This document shows positions 1-8,713 of a stretch of DNA of 42,737 bases, in pieces. The DNA lies in the NCBI GenBank assembly GCA_017645645.1, contig JAGCOB010000005.1:1-42737 (forward strand), read 5' to 3'. The number at the start of each line of letters is the position of its first letter. Position 1 is the stretch's first letter. Origin of the DNA: Prevotella sp. (GTDB lineage Bacteria; Bacteroidota; Bacteroidia; Bacteroidales; Bacteroidaceae). The notes under the pieces were generated by a model. The model had not been told where the DNA came from and made no database searches. It was given only the letters and a program-made list of their open reading frames with translations. Position numbers and translations under genes: made by a program.

Positions 1-719
1 CGCTGAGCAGCACCGATCAGCTTACCGTTCAGCTCGGGGATAACGAGACCGATAGCCTTAGCAGCACCAGTTGAGTTAGGAACGATGTTCTGAGCACCAG
101 CACGGGCACGCTGAACATCACCCTTGCGCTGAGGACCGTCGAGAATCATCTGGTCACCAGTGTAAGCGTGAACAGTTGTCATGATACCGCTCTGGATAGG
201 AGCAAAGTCATTCAGAGCCTTGGTCATAGGAGCCAAGCAGTTGGTGGTGCAAGAAGCAGCTGAGATAACAGTGTCAGCAGGAGTCAGAGTCTTGTGGTTT
301 ACATTGTAAACGATAGTGGGCAGGTCATTGCCAGCAGGAGCAGAGATAACAACCTTCTTGGCACCAGCAGTCAGGTGAGCAGAAGCCTTCTCCTTAGAAG
401 TATAGAAACCTGTGCACTCCAGAACAACGTCTACATCCAGCTTACCCCAAGGCAGCTCAGCAGCGTTAGGAATAGCATAGATGGTGATTTTCTTGCCATC
501 AACCACGATAAAATCCTCACCAGCCTCAACAGTGTGCTTGTTCTCGCCGAACTTGCCACAGAAACCACCCTGAGCGGTGTCATACTTCAACAAATGAGCA
601 AGCATTTTAGGGCTTGTCAAGTCGTTGATAGCTACTACCTCATAACCTTCAGCCTCGAACATCTGACGAAATGCGAGGCGACCGATACGGCCAAAACCGT
701 TAATTGCTACTTTTGTCAT
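1..719 (-). CDS. gap: Glyceraldehyde-3-phosphate dehydrogenase, 5' part
   Basis: Type I NAD-dependent GAPDH of glycolysis, which oxidises glyceraldehyde-3-phosphate to 1,3-bisphosphoglycerate in the cytoplasm. Only the first 239 codons are in the window; the 3' end lies beyond base 1. The frame starts at the ATG complementary to 717-719 with [19 protein letters not shown], the Rossmann dinucleotide-binding motif. The active-site motif [12 protein letters not shown] is present with the catalytic cysteine near residue 157, followed by the family motif [10 protein letters not shown]. Family identity is certain. A Bacteroidota -7 box lies about 55 bases upstream. Nothing is odd except the truncation by the window edge. 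Confidence 0.97.
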   Translation of the reverse strand, partial: MTKVAINGFGRIGRLAFRQMFEAEGYEVVAINDLTSPKMLAHLLKYDTAQGGFCGKFGENKHTVEAGEDFIVVDGKKITIYAIPNAAELPWGKLDVDVVLECTGFYTSKEKASAHLTAGAKKVVISAPAGNDLPTIVYNVNHKTLTPADTVISAASCTTNCLAPMTKALNDFAPIQSGIMTTVHAYTGDQMILDGPQRKGDVQRARAGAQNIVPNSTGAAKAIGLVIPELNGKLIGAAQ

Positions 720-771
720 TTTTACTAATATTATTTTAAAGGGTTTATAAAAATTTTCTCGTTTTCGGGCA

Positions 772-779
772 CAAAGTTA
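772..779 (-). promoter_or_regulatory. -7 box for gap
   Basis: The minus strand reads TAACTTTG, matching the Bacteroidota -7 consensus TAnnTTTG, about 50 bases before the gap ATG. No clear TTTG was found at the expected -33 position. Confidence 0.5.
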
Positions 780-791
780 CGAAAAAATATC

Positions 792-799
792 TATATTTG
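792..799 (+). promoter_or_regulatory. Possible -7 box for mscL
   Basis: TATATTTG matches TAnnTTTG on the plus strand, about 140 bases before mscL. A -33 element at normal spacing is not evident, so this is a weaker candidate and implies a long leader. Confidence 0.4.
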
Positions 800-940
800 C
801 ACTTGATTTCTGTCTTAATTAAGATTAAAGATTTAACATTAAACATTAAAAATGAGATAAATCAAGGACGAGAGTCTGAGATTGTAAAACATAGATAGCA
901 ATTTGTACATTTATAATTAATCATTTAAATTTTAAACGCT

Positions 941-1363
941 ATGGGATTTATTAAAGAATTCAAAGAGTTTGCCATGAAGGGCAACGTGATGGACATGGCA
1001 GTCGGCGTCATCATCGGTGGTGCTTTCGGTAAGATCATTTCCAGTTTAGTAGAGGATGTCCTGATGCCTATCATCAGTTTAGCAACAGGTAACATCAGCT
1101 TTACAGATCTTTTCGTTACACTGGATGGAAGCAAGTACAACACACTTGCCGCTGCCAAGGAAGCCGGTGCAGCCGTCTTTGCCTATGGTCAGTTCATTCA
1201 GAATATCATTGACTTCATTATCATCGCATTCTGTATCTTCCTGATGATTAAGGCAATGAACAAACTCAACCGCAAGAAGGAAGAGCCTGCTCCTGAGGCT
1301 CCAGCAGGACCAACCCAAGAAGAACTGCTCGCAGAGATCCGTGACCTGCTGAAGACGAAATAA
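941..1363 (+). CDS. mscL: Large-conductance mechanosensitive channel MscL
   Basis: A 140-residue inner-membrane channel that opens on membrane tension and releases solutes during osmotic downshock. It has the family's N-terminal amphipathic helix ([20 protein letters not shown]), a first membrane helix rich in glycine and valine ([17 protein letters not shown]), a periplasmic loop around residues 50-75, a second helix ([18 protein letters not shown]), and the conserved charged cytoplasmic helix at the C terminus ([11 protein letters not shown]). The length is normal for the family. It stands alone as a transcription unit closed by a strong hairpin at 1389-1420. Confidence 0.96.
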   Translation: MGFIKEFKEFAMKGNVMDMAVGVIIGGAFGKIISSLVEDVLMPIISLATGNISFTDLFVTLDGSKYNTLAAAKEAGAAVFAYGQFIQNIIDFIIIAFCIFLMIKAMNKLNRKKEEPAPEAPAGPTQEELLAEIRDLLKTK

Positions 1364-1388
1364 ATCAAGAAATTCGTCCTATTATATA

Positions 1389-1426
1389 ATATAAGGTGGC
1401 AAATGTTTGCCACCTTATATTTATTG
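1389..1426 (+). terminator. Hairpin terminator after mscL
   Basis: A perfect 15-bp inverted repeat (arms 1389-1403 and 1406-1420, 2-base centre) is followed by TTTATT. It lies 26 bases after the mscL stop. Its right arm also contains the TTTG of the next promoter. Confidence 0.85.
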
Positions 1427-1436
1427 TATAACTTTG
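1406..1436 (+). promoter_or_regulatory. Promoter of the SulP transporter gene
   Basis: TTTG at 1406-1409 and TAACTTTG at 1429-1436, separated by 19 bases, match the Bacteroidota sigma-ABfr consensus. The -33 element is embedded in the right arm of the mscL terminator. The transporter ATG is 28 bases further on. Confidence 0.75.
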
Positions 1437-1463
1437 CAACCGAAAATCGAATGATTTAGGATA

Positions 1464-3146
1464 ATGAAGACTTTGGACTTTAAGCCGAAGATGGTTTCGG
1501 CACTCAAGAATTACAACAAGAAAACATTTGTTGCCGATTTAATGGCGGGTATTATTGTGGGCATCGTGGCCCTTCCCCTTGCCATTGCCTTTGGTATTGC
1601 CAGTGGTGTTTCCCCTGAGAAAGGTATCATCACTGCTATCGTTGCCGGACTCATGATCTCCCTCTTCGGAGGCAGCAAGGTACAGATAGGCGGACCGACC
1701 GGTGCATTTATCGTCATCGTCTACGGCATCATCCAACAATATGGTATGCAGGGGCTGACCGTCGCCACGCTGATGGCAGGTGTCTTCCTCATTCTCTTGG
1801 GAGTCCTTCGTCTCGGTACTATCATCAAGTATATCCCCTATCCAATCGTTGTCGGCTTCACCAGCGGTATCGCCGTCACCATCTTCACTACACAAATCAA
1901 AGACCTCTTCGGCATGACGATGGATGTCGTGCCCAGTGACTTCATTGAGAAATGGATTGCCTATATCTCTCACATCGGGAATATAGATCCCTGGAGTGCC
2001 GTCATGGGTATTGCCAGTGTGATTATCATTGCCGTGATGCCCCGTTTCTCGAAGAAAGTACCTGGCTCCTTGGTTGCAATTATCATCATCACGATTGCTG
2101 CTTTGTTGCTGAAGCAATATGCTGGTGTGACTTCTATCGAGACCATTGGTGACCGTTTCAGTATTAATTCGCAACTACCCGGTGCCGTCGTTCCTGCCCT
2201 CTCATGGGAGACCATCAAGGGACTGGTAGGACCTGCCGTCACCATCGCCGTACTCGGTGCCATTGAATCGTTGCTCTCCGCCACCGTTGCCGACGGTGTT
2301 ATCGGCGACCATCATAACTCCAATACAGAACTCATCGGACAGGGTATCGCCAACATCGCCTCTCCACTCTTTGGTGGTATTCCTGCAACAGGAGCCATTG
2401 CCCGTACGATGACGAACATCAACAATGGAGGACGTACCCCGATGGCCGGCATCATCCATGCCGCCGTTCTGTTGCTCATCTTCCTGTTCCTCATGCCCCT
2501 TGCACAGTATATTCCGATGGCATGTCTTGCTGGAGTGCTGGTCGTCGTCTCCTATGGTATGAGCGGTTGGCGTTCTTTCCTCGCCATGCTGCGCAACCCG
2601 AAAAGTGACATCACCGTATTACTGATTACTTTCTTCCTCACCATCATCTTCGACCTCACCGTCGCCATCGAGTTCGGTCTTATCTGTGCCTGTCTTTTGT
2701 TCATGCGCCGTATGGCTGAGACCACAGAGGTACATGCCATTCTCAACGAAATTGACCTTAACGAGGATGCGGATATGGAGCGCGGTAACCTGGAGCACCT
2801 TACCATTCCCGAGGGTGTGGAGGTCTATGAGATTAACGGTCCATATTTCTTCGGGGCCGGTAACCGTTTCGAAGATATCATGGCACGCTATGGTAACCGT
2901 CCGAAGGTACGTATCATCCGAATGCGCAAGGTTCCGTTCATCGACTCCACCGGTCTGCATAATCTGGAGAACATGTGTCTGATGAGCCAAAAGGAAGGCA
3001 TTACCGTTGTCCTTTCCGGTGTTAACGAGAAAGTCGAGGCTGTCCTGAAGCGTAACAATTTCAATGCCCTTTTAGGCGAGGAGAACATCTGTAACCACAT
3101 CGACCTTGCCTTGGCACGTGCCAACGAGATTGTAGCGGAGCGCTAA
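1464..3146 (+). CDS. SulP (SLC26-like) inorganic anion transporter with STAS domain
   Basis: A 560-residue inner-membrane transporter of the SulP family, whose bacterial members move sulfate, bicarbonate or dicarboxylates. Residues about 20-430 form the hydrophobic core with repeated membrane segments, including the N-terminal family signature (IVGIVALPLAIAFGIASGV) and the GGSKVQIGGPTGAF region. Residues about 445-555 form a cytoplasmic STAS domain, including the conserved loop VPFIDSTGLHNLENM. Substrate cannot be told from sequence; bicarbonate or sulfate are the usual suggestions. It has its own promoter. Its stop overlaps by 3 bases the stop region of the convergent propeller gene, so no separate terminator exists between them. 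Confidence 0.92.
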   Translation: MKTLDFKPKMVSALKNYNKKTFVADLMAGIIVGIVALPLAIAFGIASGVSPEKGIITAIVAGLMISLFGGSKVQIGGPTGAFIVIVYGIIQQYGMQGLTVATLMAGVFLILLGVLRLGTIIKYIPYPIVVGFTSGIAVTIFTTQIKDLFGMTMDVVPSDFIEKWIAYISHIGNIDPWSAVMGIASVIIIAVMPRFSKKVPGSLVAIIIITIAALLLKQYAGVTSIETIGDRFSINSQLPGAVVPALSWETIKGLVGPAVTIAVLGAIESLLSATVADGVIGDHHNSNTELIGQGIANIASPLFGGIPATGAIARTMTNINNGGRTPMAGIIHAAVLLLIFLFLMPLAQYIPMACLAGVLVVVSYGMSGWRSFLAMLRNPKSDITVLLITFFLTIIFDLTVAIEFGLICACLLFMRRMAETTEVHAILNEIDLNEDADMERGNLEHLTIPEGVEVYEINGPYFFGAGNRFEDIMARYGNRPKVRIIRMRKVPFIDSTGLHNLENMCLMSQKEGITVVLSGVNEKVEAVLKRNNFNALLGEENICNHIDLALARANEIVAER

Positions 3147-5725
3147 TCATCCATTAAGACAGCCTCTTCCACATCCTCATCGTCTACAGGAATAACGTCT
3201 TCGTCTTTTCTTTCCCTAGACTCTTCAGCCTGCTGGGGTGTAAGTAGTTGCTTTATTTGTTCTCTTTGCAGCCACCCCCAAACGGCAAAGCCAAGTAACA
3301 ATACATAGATGAGGAACGCCCACCAGGATGTATACCACGGACCTTCGATAGTGATGTCTAGTTGGCTTTCAGTATCTCCCATCGTCCCGTCATCTTTCAG
3401 CATCCGCACACAAAGGGTATAACTGCCTGCAGGAAGCCCCATATAGGTGATGTCAGAATTGGAGGAAGTGGTTTTGATCCACTTGTCATTAAAGCCTTTC
3501 AGTCGATAGACGAAACGGGTATGGTTCTTGACACCGCCATTATTCGATGCCATTTGTATCGTAAACTGATTCTCACCGGACTTCAAAGTAATAGAACGTT
3601 CCAAGTCAAGTGCTTTTTTCAAAAGGACACGTCCGTTATACTTCGTGCCGACCTCTATTTCATCATTAAAGAGAACCAAGCCGCTGAATACCGGTTTCTC
3701 ATCATTTCCGCCGTCATCCAGATGACGGGTATTGATGATATCCAGTCCATCCTGACCTCCTACCAACAAATATCCAGTACGGGTATAACAGATGGCACGT
3801 TGATTGAACGGACCAGGTTGCAGACCGTCACGGTCATTATAGCTGCGCACAGCAAAAGACCAACGCCCGTCCTCTTCCTTCTGTGGGGTGACATTGGAGA
3901 TACCATGATCGGTGACTACCCACATCGAGTGTCTGGCATCCTCAGCGAGTGAAACAACATTGGAGCCATAGAACCCGGATTTCATATCCAGCAACTGCAT
4001 TTGTCCCGCTTTCCGGTCATACACGCTCACACCTGACGGAGATGCCTGCCATAGCAAGCCACGACTATCCATCAGTGCCTGCGTTGTTGCCGAGGAAATA
4101 GTAACAGTATTGTCATCGTGAGGTTTTGCCAGATTGATGACCTTCATCGTCTTGGGGTTGATGAGTGCACAGTATTCCGAATTACCTGCCAATATCCATC
4201 CGTTGGATGCGCGGGAAATACTATTCGTCCATACCGTCTTGATAGTAGAATTATCTTCTGTGAAAGAACGCTGACGACCTGTATGTTTATCCATCCGTAC
4301 TACGCCACCACCCAGGACACCAATCCAGATATTTCCCCAGTAGTCTTCTGTAATCCCCCAGATATTATTGGTCATAAATGCACTGCCCGGTGTAGATACC
4401 GTGTAATTCTTCCATTGTCCGTTCTTGTATCTCAGCAAACCTCCTTCCCATGTTCCAAACCATAGACTGCCGTCACTTGCCGCATAATTACCTACCACGA
4501 TATCACTGGACACCCCAAGGGTCTGCTTGGTATAGGTCTCAACAACCTCCAGCGTCTTCGGCTCTACTTTTAGGATACCACCACTGTTCAATCCCAGCCA
4601 GTAATAACCTTCATTATCTTCACATATACCATTGATATCTCCCAGGGCAAGACTGTTGAAATTGGTCATGGCATCCGCACTCATGGCTATTCCGTTTTTA
4701 TAGGTAGTTATCCACATCCTGCCAAGCTGGTCCTGATACAGATGCTTTGCCGTAATATCCGGCAAGGATGTTTCGTCGCCTTTGACATTCGTGAACTGAC
4801 GCCATTCTTTGTTCTTGAAATCGAGCAACAAGACTCCCATGTGGTCTGTTGCCACCCACAGCAAACCTTTCTGGTCATAACGGACTTCCCAGACTATGAT
4901 GTCGTCAGGTACGTTAGTAAATCCTTGAGCACGCATCAGTTCTGTCAAGGAAGTATACCAGCGTTTCTCCTGAGGAACATAGATATAGGTGCCTACAGAA
5001 TGGGTAATCACCCATATAAGTCCCTGATGGTCCACATAAACCCAATAGTCATTATAGGCATTCAGGTTTTTCTTCACATGGTCTTCTTTCCACAACACCT
5101 TGCCCTGCTCACCGTTCACACACATCAGTTCGCCAAGGTTTGATACCATCAGCATGCCTTCCTTGGTCTCAGCATAGGCAGTGATGCCAAATTCCTTGGT
5201 GAAAGCCAACGGTCCATAGCCGAAAGGAATCTGTTTGATGTACTTACGATGGGGGTCGTAATAGTAGAAACCGTTATCGTATGTCTTAATCCAATAGTTT
5301 TTCTTAGAGTCGACATACATGCTCTCCACTCCTCCTTTGATGCCTTGTTGGGCAAGCCATACAGAGGGAGAACGGTCTACTTTCTCTGTCACGGGATCGT
5401 ATATGGAATAGTTCATTCCATGATCTATCCATAAGCGTCCGTCATGTCCCTCCTGAATCTCGTCAATACGATTACTACGCAACGTCATGGTGTCGCGCTC
5501 AAAAGAGTAGAAAGTCCTGAACCGATAGCCATCATAACGGCATAAACCGAACTGTGTACCCAGCCAGACATATCCGTGGGAATCCCGCAAGACACTGTTT
5601 ACCTGAGAGTTCGATAATCCATCACGGGTATCTAAACGGCGGAACTTCACATCTGGAATCACTGCCATGGCGACAGATGAAACCAAGAGTAATAGAAGAA
5701 CTATACAGAAGGACTTTTTGTTCAT
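3143..5725 (-). CDS. Propeller-domain membrane sensor lacking an output domain
   Basis: An 860-residue protein with a signal peptide (about residues 1-22), then repeated two-component-regulator propeller motifs of the G-W-GT type (for example GYVWLGTQFGLCRYDG and GSLWFGTWEGGLLRYKNG) to about residue 670, a Y_Y_Y-type immunoglobulin-like domain (about 700-785), and one membrane helix (WWAFLIYVLLLGFAVWGW). It is the periplasmic sensor half of Bacteroidota hybrid two-component systems. After the helix there are only about 45 residues, ending in an acidic tail. Histidine kinase, receiver and HTH domains are absent. The stop is a clean TAG and no kinase-like sequence follows in any frame before the SulP gene, so this is a stand-alone sensor and not a visible frameshift. 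It has a good promoter of its own. Confidence 0.9.
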   Translation of the reverse strand: MNKKSFCIVLLLLLVSSVAMAVIPDVKFRRLDTRDGLSNSQVNSVLRDSHGYVWLGTQFGLCRYDGYRFRTFYSFERDTMTLRSNRIDEIQEGHDGRLWIDHGMNYSIYDPVTEKVDRSPSVWLAQQGIKGGVESMYVDSKKNYWIKTYDNGFYYYDPHRKYIKQIPFGYGPLAFTKEFGITAYAETKEGMLMVSNLGELMCVNGEQGKVLWKEDHVKKNLNAYNDYWVYVDHQGLIWVITHSVGTYIYVPQEKRWYTSLTELMRAQGFTNVPDDIIVWEVRYDQKGLLWVATDHMGVLLLDFKNKEWRQFTNVKGDETSLPDITAKHLYQDQLGRMWITTYKNGIAMSADAMTNFNSLALGDINGICEDNEGYYWLGLNSGGILKVEPKTLEVVETYTKQTLGVSSDIVVGNYAASDGSLWFGTWEGGLLRYKNGQWKNYTVSTPGSAFMTNNIWGITEDYWGNIWIGVLGGGVVRMDKHTGRQRSFTEDNSTIKTVWTNSISRASNGWILAGNSEYCALINPKTMKVINLAKPHDDNTVTISSATTQALMDSRGLLWQASPSGVSVYDRKAGQMQLLDMKSGFYGSNVVSLAEDARHSMWVVTDHGISNVTPQKEEDGRWSFAVRSYNDRDGLQPGPFNQRAICYTRTGYLLVGGQDGLDIINTRHLDDGGNDEKPVFSGLVLFNDEIEVGTKYNGRVLLKKALDLERSITLKSGENQFTIQMASNNGGVKNHTRFVYRLKGFNDKWIKTTSSNSDITYMGLPAGSYTLCVRMLKDDGTMGDTESQLDITIEGPWYTSWWAFLIYVLLLGFAVWGWLQREQIKQLLTPQQAEESRERKDEDVIPVDDEDVEEAVLMDD

Positions 5726-5753
5726 TGGTATGAATTATTTCAGTTTGTATCTG

Positions 5754-5785
5754 CAAATATACACCTTTTTCGCAATACTACCAAA
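5754..5785 (-). promoter_or_regulatory. Promoter of the propeller sensor gene
   Basis: On the minus strand TTTG (5782-5785), a 20-base spacer and TATATTTG (5754-5761) match the Bacteroidota consensus. The ATG at 5723-5725 follows about 30 bases downstream. Confidence 0.75.
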
Positions 5786-5820
5786 CAAATCTCGATTATT
5801 GTTTTTGACAGCGGAGATAT

Positions 5821-6802
5821 TTAGAATATGATTCTTTCAGCCTCGGCACGGGCTGGTTTACCTGTTTCCGTCATGGGAAGACGGTCAATATGGAGGTATT
5901 GGCGAGGCTTCCAGTATTTGGGTAATACCGCTTGGCAACATTGGCGGACGGTATCAAGATTTTGGGACTCCGTCAACAAGACAACCTGTTCGCCGAGTTT
6001 CACATCAGGTGCCTTGGTAATCATAAAGGGAACGGAGAGATGAGGTCGCAGAAGTCGCTCCACTTCTTCTATCTGTATCTTGATACCACCTGAGCAGATG
6101 ATATTGTCCTTACGACCAAGGATGCGGAATTGTTTAGTGGAGAGTGGAGAGTTCGGCGATATCGTTAGTGACCAAGGGACCGTCGTGGACGGCAGGAGCA
6201 TTGATGACGAGGCAATTCTCCTCGTTAAGGGACACATCAACGCCCTCGAAGGGTGTGTACCAATCGCTACGCTCTGGTCCGTTGAGACGACGGAGAGCAA
6301 TATGCGATAGCGTTTCCGTCATGCCATAGGTGCTCCATATATTATTGGGAAAATCTTTCAATGCGTCCGCTAACTCATCGCTGATAGCACCGCCTCCAAT
6401 GATAAGGTGGCGGATATTCTTCAGACATTCTCGCTCCTCTGGTACCTGCAGGGAATTCCATACCTGCATGGGTACCATTGCAGCGAAATCTATAGGGACG
6501 TTACATTCGGGGTGTTTGGAGGCTCCAAACGGGTGACTTGAAGGCTCCAAACACATCAAATGGAGGCTCCAAACCAAAGCACGTACCACCACCATCTTGC
6601 CTGCGATATAGTCGAGGGGCATACACAGCAGGGCGGTATCACCCTCCTTTAATCCGAGGAACTGACACGTGATCCGTGCCGAAGCCTCCATGCGTCGTTT
6701 CTCCACCAGCATCGGCTTTGGTTGCCCAGTGCTTCCACTTGTATGCACCAGCACCGTCTCCGAGGGGTTATTCCACTCCTCAAGGAATTCCTTCAGTGTC
6801 AA
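5821..6802 (-). pseudogene. menE: o-Succinylbenzoate-CoA ligase, split by a 7-bp tandem duplication
   Basis: MenE activates o-succinylbenzoate with ATP and CoA in menaquinone synthesis. The first part (6802-6134, 222 codons) carries the adenylation-family P-loop VHTSGSTGQPKPM and the STYGMTET motif, then stops at TAA 6134-6136. The rest continues in another frame down to 5821 with the hinge (FRILGRKDNIICSGG) and the C-terminal catalytic lysine region (MTETGKPARAEAE). The break lies at a perfect tandem repeat of GTGGAGA (plus strand 6137-6150). Removing one copy restores an unbroken reading frame of about 324 residues, reading AELSTKQFRI across the joint. The truncated form lacks the hinge and catalytic lysine and is expected to be inactive. 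The start is TTG within TTGA, overlapping the menC stop. It could be a slippage-switched gene, a fresh mutation or an assembly error. Confidence 0.85.
6137..6151. repeat. Two perfect 7-bp repeats in menE
   Basis: GTGGAGA occurs twice in tandem at 6137-6143 and 6144-6150, with one further matching base. Two copies shift the menE frame; one copy, or four, would keep it open. Confidence 0.9.
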
Positions 6803-7866
6803 CTATGAATTGAATTATGAACTACCCAAAGCTTATCTCCTCTTATCTCCAAAGGCATGGTGATATTATCCGTAAAGAGTTGTCCTGTGCCCAATCCTTG
6901 TGACATACGGATATCAGGACCATAGATGTCTGCTGTCAATTGAGCAATGGCATTCAGTCCCACATTACTCTCCAAGGCAGAGGTAATCCAAGAACCGATA
7001 CCCATATCGTTGGCAATGTCAATCCACTCACGTACACCCATCATGCCACCATGTAACGACGGTTTGAGGATGATATAACGGGGACGGATGATGTTCAACA
7101 TCTGCCGTTTCTGGTCAGGATCGTTCACGCCTATCAGTTCCTCATCCAATGCAATGGGCAATGGAGACTCACGACAAAGTTCCGCCATATTCGCCCACTG
7201 TTTCGCCTTGATGGGTTGTTCGATGGAATGCAGGGCGTATTGTGACAATAGTTCAAGTTTATAGAGTGCCTCTTCGAAGGGAAAAGCTCCATTGGCATCC
7301 ACCCGTAACTCCACCTCATGATAACTATATCGCTCGCGGATCTTCTTGATGAGTTCCAGTTCGGCATCGAAGTCAATGGCACCAATCTTCAATTTGACAC
7401 AACGAAAACCCTGCGCCAGTTTCTGTTCGATGCGCTCCTGCATTTCCTCATAGGTCCCCATCCATACCAAGCCATTGATAGGAATACCAACTTCACCCCT
7501 ACTAAAAGGAGTTGAGTGTTGAGTTTTAGCAAAATTCAACATGGCTGTTTCCAATCCGAAAAGCATGGATGGATAGTCACGCATCGTCTCGAAAAATGCC
7601 GATACAGCTGCAGCGCCCTGTTGATAGGCGGCAGCAAATTCTTCACTCTTCACTCTTAACTTTTCACTATAATCGGGGATATCGTCGCAACTCAATCTCG
7701 GCAAGGGGGCACACTCTCCTATTCCGACAGCATCACCATCCGTCATCTTTACCAGCCAAATCTTCCGTTCCGTATAGACACCACGGGAAGTTCCTGCCGG
7801 CTGTTTGAAATGGAGTACACGCTCCTCAATATCAATTTTCAATTCTTCAATCCTTAAATTCTTCAA
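6799..7866 (-). CDS. menC: o-Succinylbenzoate synthase MenC
   Basis: Enolase-superfamily dehydratase that converts SHCHC to o-succinylbenzoate in menaquinone synthesis. Visible active-site elements are the KxK motif (VKLKIGAIDF), metal ligands in VDANGAF, SIEQPI and ALDEEL, and the second lysine in ILKPSLHGG. Its 355 residues fit the family. It starts with TTG 5 bases after menB, or possibly at a later alternative codon; no ATG is available near the 5' end. The N-terminal 17 or so codons, two internal stretches (residues about 65-77 and 114-119) and the last 6 codons are encoded by 7-bp repeat arrays and are likely not ancestral. Its TGA overlaps the TTG of menE. Confidence 0.93.
   Translation of the reverse strand: MKNLRIEELKIDIEERVLHFKQPAGTSRGVYTERKIWLVKMTDGDAVGIGECAPLPRLSCDDIPDYSEKLRVKSEEFAAAYQQGAAAVSAFFETMRDYPSMLFGLETAMLNFAKTQHSTPFSRGEVGIPINGLVWMGTYEEMQERIEQKLAQGFRCVKLKIGAIDFDAELELIKKIRERYSYHEVELRVDANGAFPFEEALYKLELLSQYALHSIEQPIKAKQWANMAELCRESPLPIALDEELIGVNDPDQKRQMLNIIRPRYIILKPSLHGGMMGVREWIDIANDMGIGSWITSALESNVGLNAIAQLTADIYGPDIRMSQGLGTGQLFTDNITMPLEIRGDKLWVVHNSIHS
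6800..6825. repeat. 7-bp-type repeat at the menC/menE junction
   Basis: The plus strand shows AACTATG, AATTG, AATTATG, AACTACC in succession, a degenerate 7-bp pattern. It encodes the C-terminal residues of MenC and supplies the TTG start of menE. Confidence 0.55.
7511..7524. repeat. Two perfect 7-bp repeats inside menC
   Basis: GTTGAGT is repeated twice in tandem. It encodes part of KTQHSTP just before the conserved FSRGEVGIPINGL segment of MenC. Confidence 0.7.
7642..7669. repeat. Four 7-bp repeats inside menC
   Basis: Units TTCACTC, TTCACTC, TTAACTT, TTCACTA (plus strand) encode YSEKLRVKSEE. The deviating third unit reads TTA in the sense frame where the consensus unit would give an in-frame TGA stop. 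Confidence 0.8.
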
Positions 7867-7869
7867 TCC
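7825..7869. repeat. 7-bp repeat array at the menC 5' end
   Basis: Units CTCAATA, TCAATTT, TCAATTC, TTCAATC and CTTAAAT, plus a partial unit, cover the menC start region and encode its first residues. The array ends at the menB stop. Confidence 0.75.
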
Positions 7870-7871
7870 TC

Positions 7872-8693
7872 CTACGGGATCTTTGGATACTGCTCGAAAT
7901 CCGGCTTACGCTTCTCCAAAAACGCCTTACCACCTTCTTGTGCCTCATCCAAGAAATAATAAAGCATGGTGGCATCGCCAGCCAGTTGCTGGATACCAGC
8001 CTGTCCGTCGAGTTCGGCATTCAATCCTGCCTTAATCATACGCAGGGCAATGGGTGAACGTTCCATCATCTCCTCTGCCCAAGCAACACACTCATCTTCC
8101 AACTGATCGAAAGGCACGACTTTATTCACCATACCCATCTCCTCAGCCTCCATGGCAGAATACTGACGACAAAGGAACCATATCTCACGCGCCTTCTTCT
8201 GTCCGACGATACGGGCAAGGTATGACGAGCCGAAGCCTGCGTCAAACGAGCCTACCTTTGGACCTGTCTGTCCGAAGATGGCATTCTCGGAGGCAATAGT
8301 CAAATCGCATACCAGATGCAACACATGTCCACCACCAATGGCATAGCCGTTGACCATCGCAATAACGGGTTTGGGAAGTCGACGAATCTGCATCTGCACG
8401 TCCAGTACACTCAAACGGGGTACCCCTTCGTCATCGACATAACCACCACGTCCCTTCACATGCATGTCACCACCAGAACAGAACGCCTTATCGCCAGCAC
8501 CTGTCAACAATACCACCCGGATGTTCTGCATCTCACGACAAAGGGCAAATGCCTGACTCAGCTCCAATGTCGTCTTGGGTGTAAACGCATTCCGATAGCG
8601 AGGACGATTGATGGTAATCTTCGCAATCCCATGATACTCCTCGAAGAGTATCTCCTCAAACTTCCTGATTTCTTTCCACGTTCTTTGTGCCAT
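7872..8693 (-). CDS. menB: 1,4-Dihydroxy-2-naphthoyl-CoA synthase MenB
   Basis: Crotonase-superfamily enzyme that cyclises o-succinylbenzoyl-CoA to DHNA-CoA, the first naphthoquinone intermediate of menaquinone synthesis. Its 273 residues are typical. Recognisable features are the oxyanion-hole segments ([18 protein letters not shown] and [19 protein letters not shown]), the active-site loop [19 protein letters not shown], and the conserved C-terminal region [13 protein letters not shown]. It lies 20 bases after greA and 5 bases before menC, so it belongs to the same transcript. The reading frame is intact and free of the 7-bp arrays seen in menC, menD and menE. Confidence 0.97.
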   Translation of the reverse strand: MAQRTWKEIRKFEEILFEEYHGIAKITINRPRYRNAFTPKTTLELSQAFALCREMQNIRVVLLTGAGDKAFCSGGDMHVKGRGGYVDDEGVPRLSVLDVQMQIRRLPKPVIAMVNGYAIGGGHVLHLVCDLTIASENAIFGQTGPKVGSFDAGFGSSYLARIVGQKKAREIWFLCRQYSAMEAEEMGMVNKVVPFDQLEDECVAWAEEMMERSPIALRMIKAGLNAELDGQAGIQQLAGDATMLYYFLDEAQEGGKAFLEKRKPDFEQYPKIP

Positions 8694-8713
8694 AACCTTT
8701 ATTATATTTATAC

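Noticed and set aside
1539-2174. 211-codon open frame on the minus strand
   Set aside because: Antisense to the SulP transporter; it is rich in Asp, Asn and His, the mirror of the hydrophobic codons opposite.
3143-3300. Frameshifted kinase domain downstream of the propeller protein
   Set aside because: The following sequence is the SulP gene on the other strand; no histidine kinase motif is visible in any frame.
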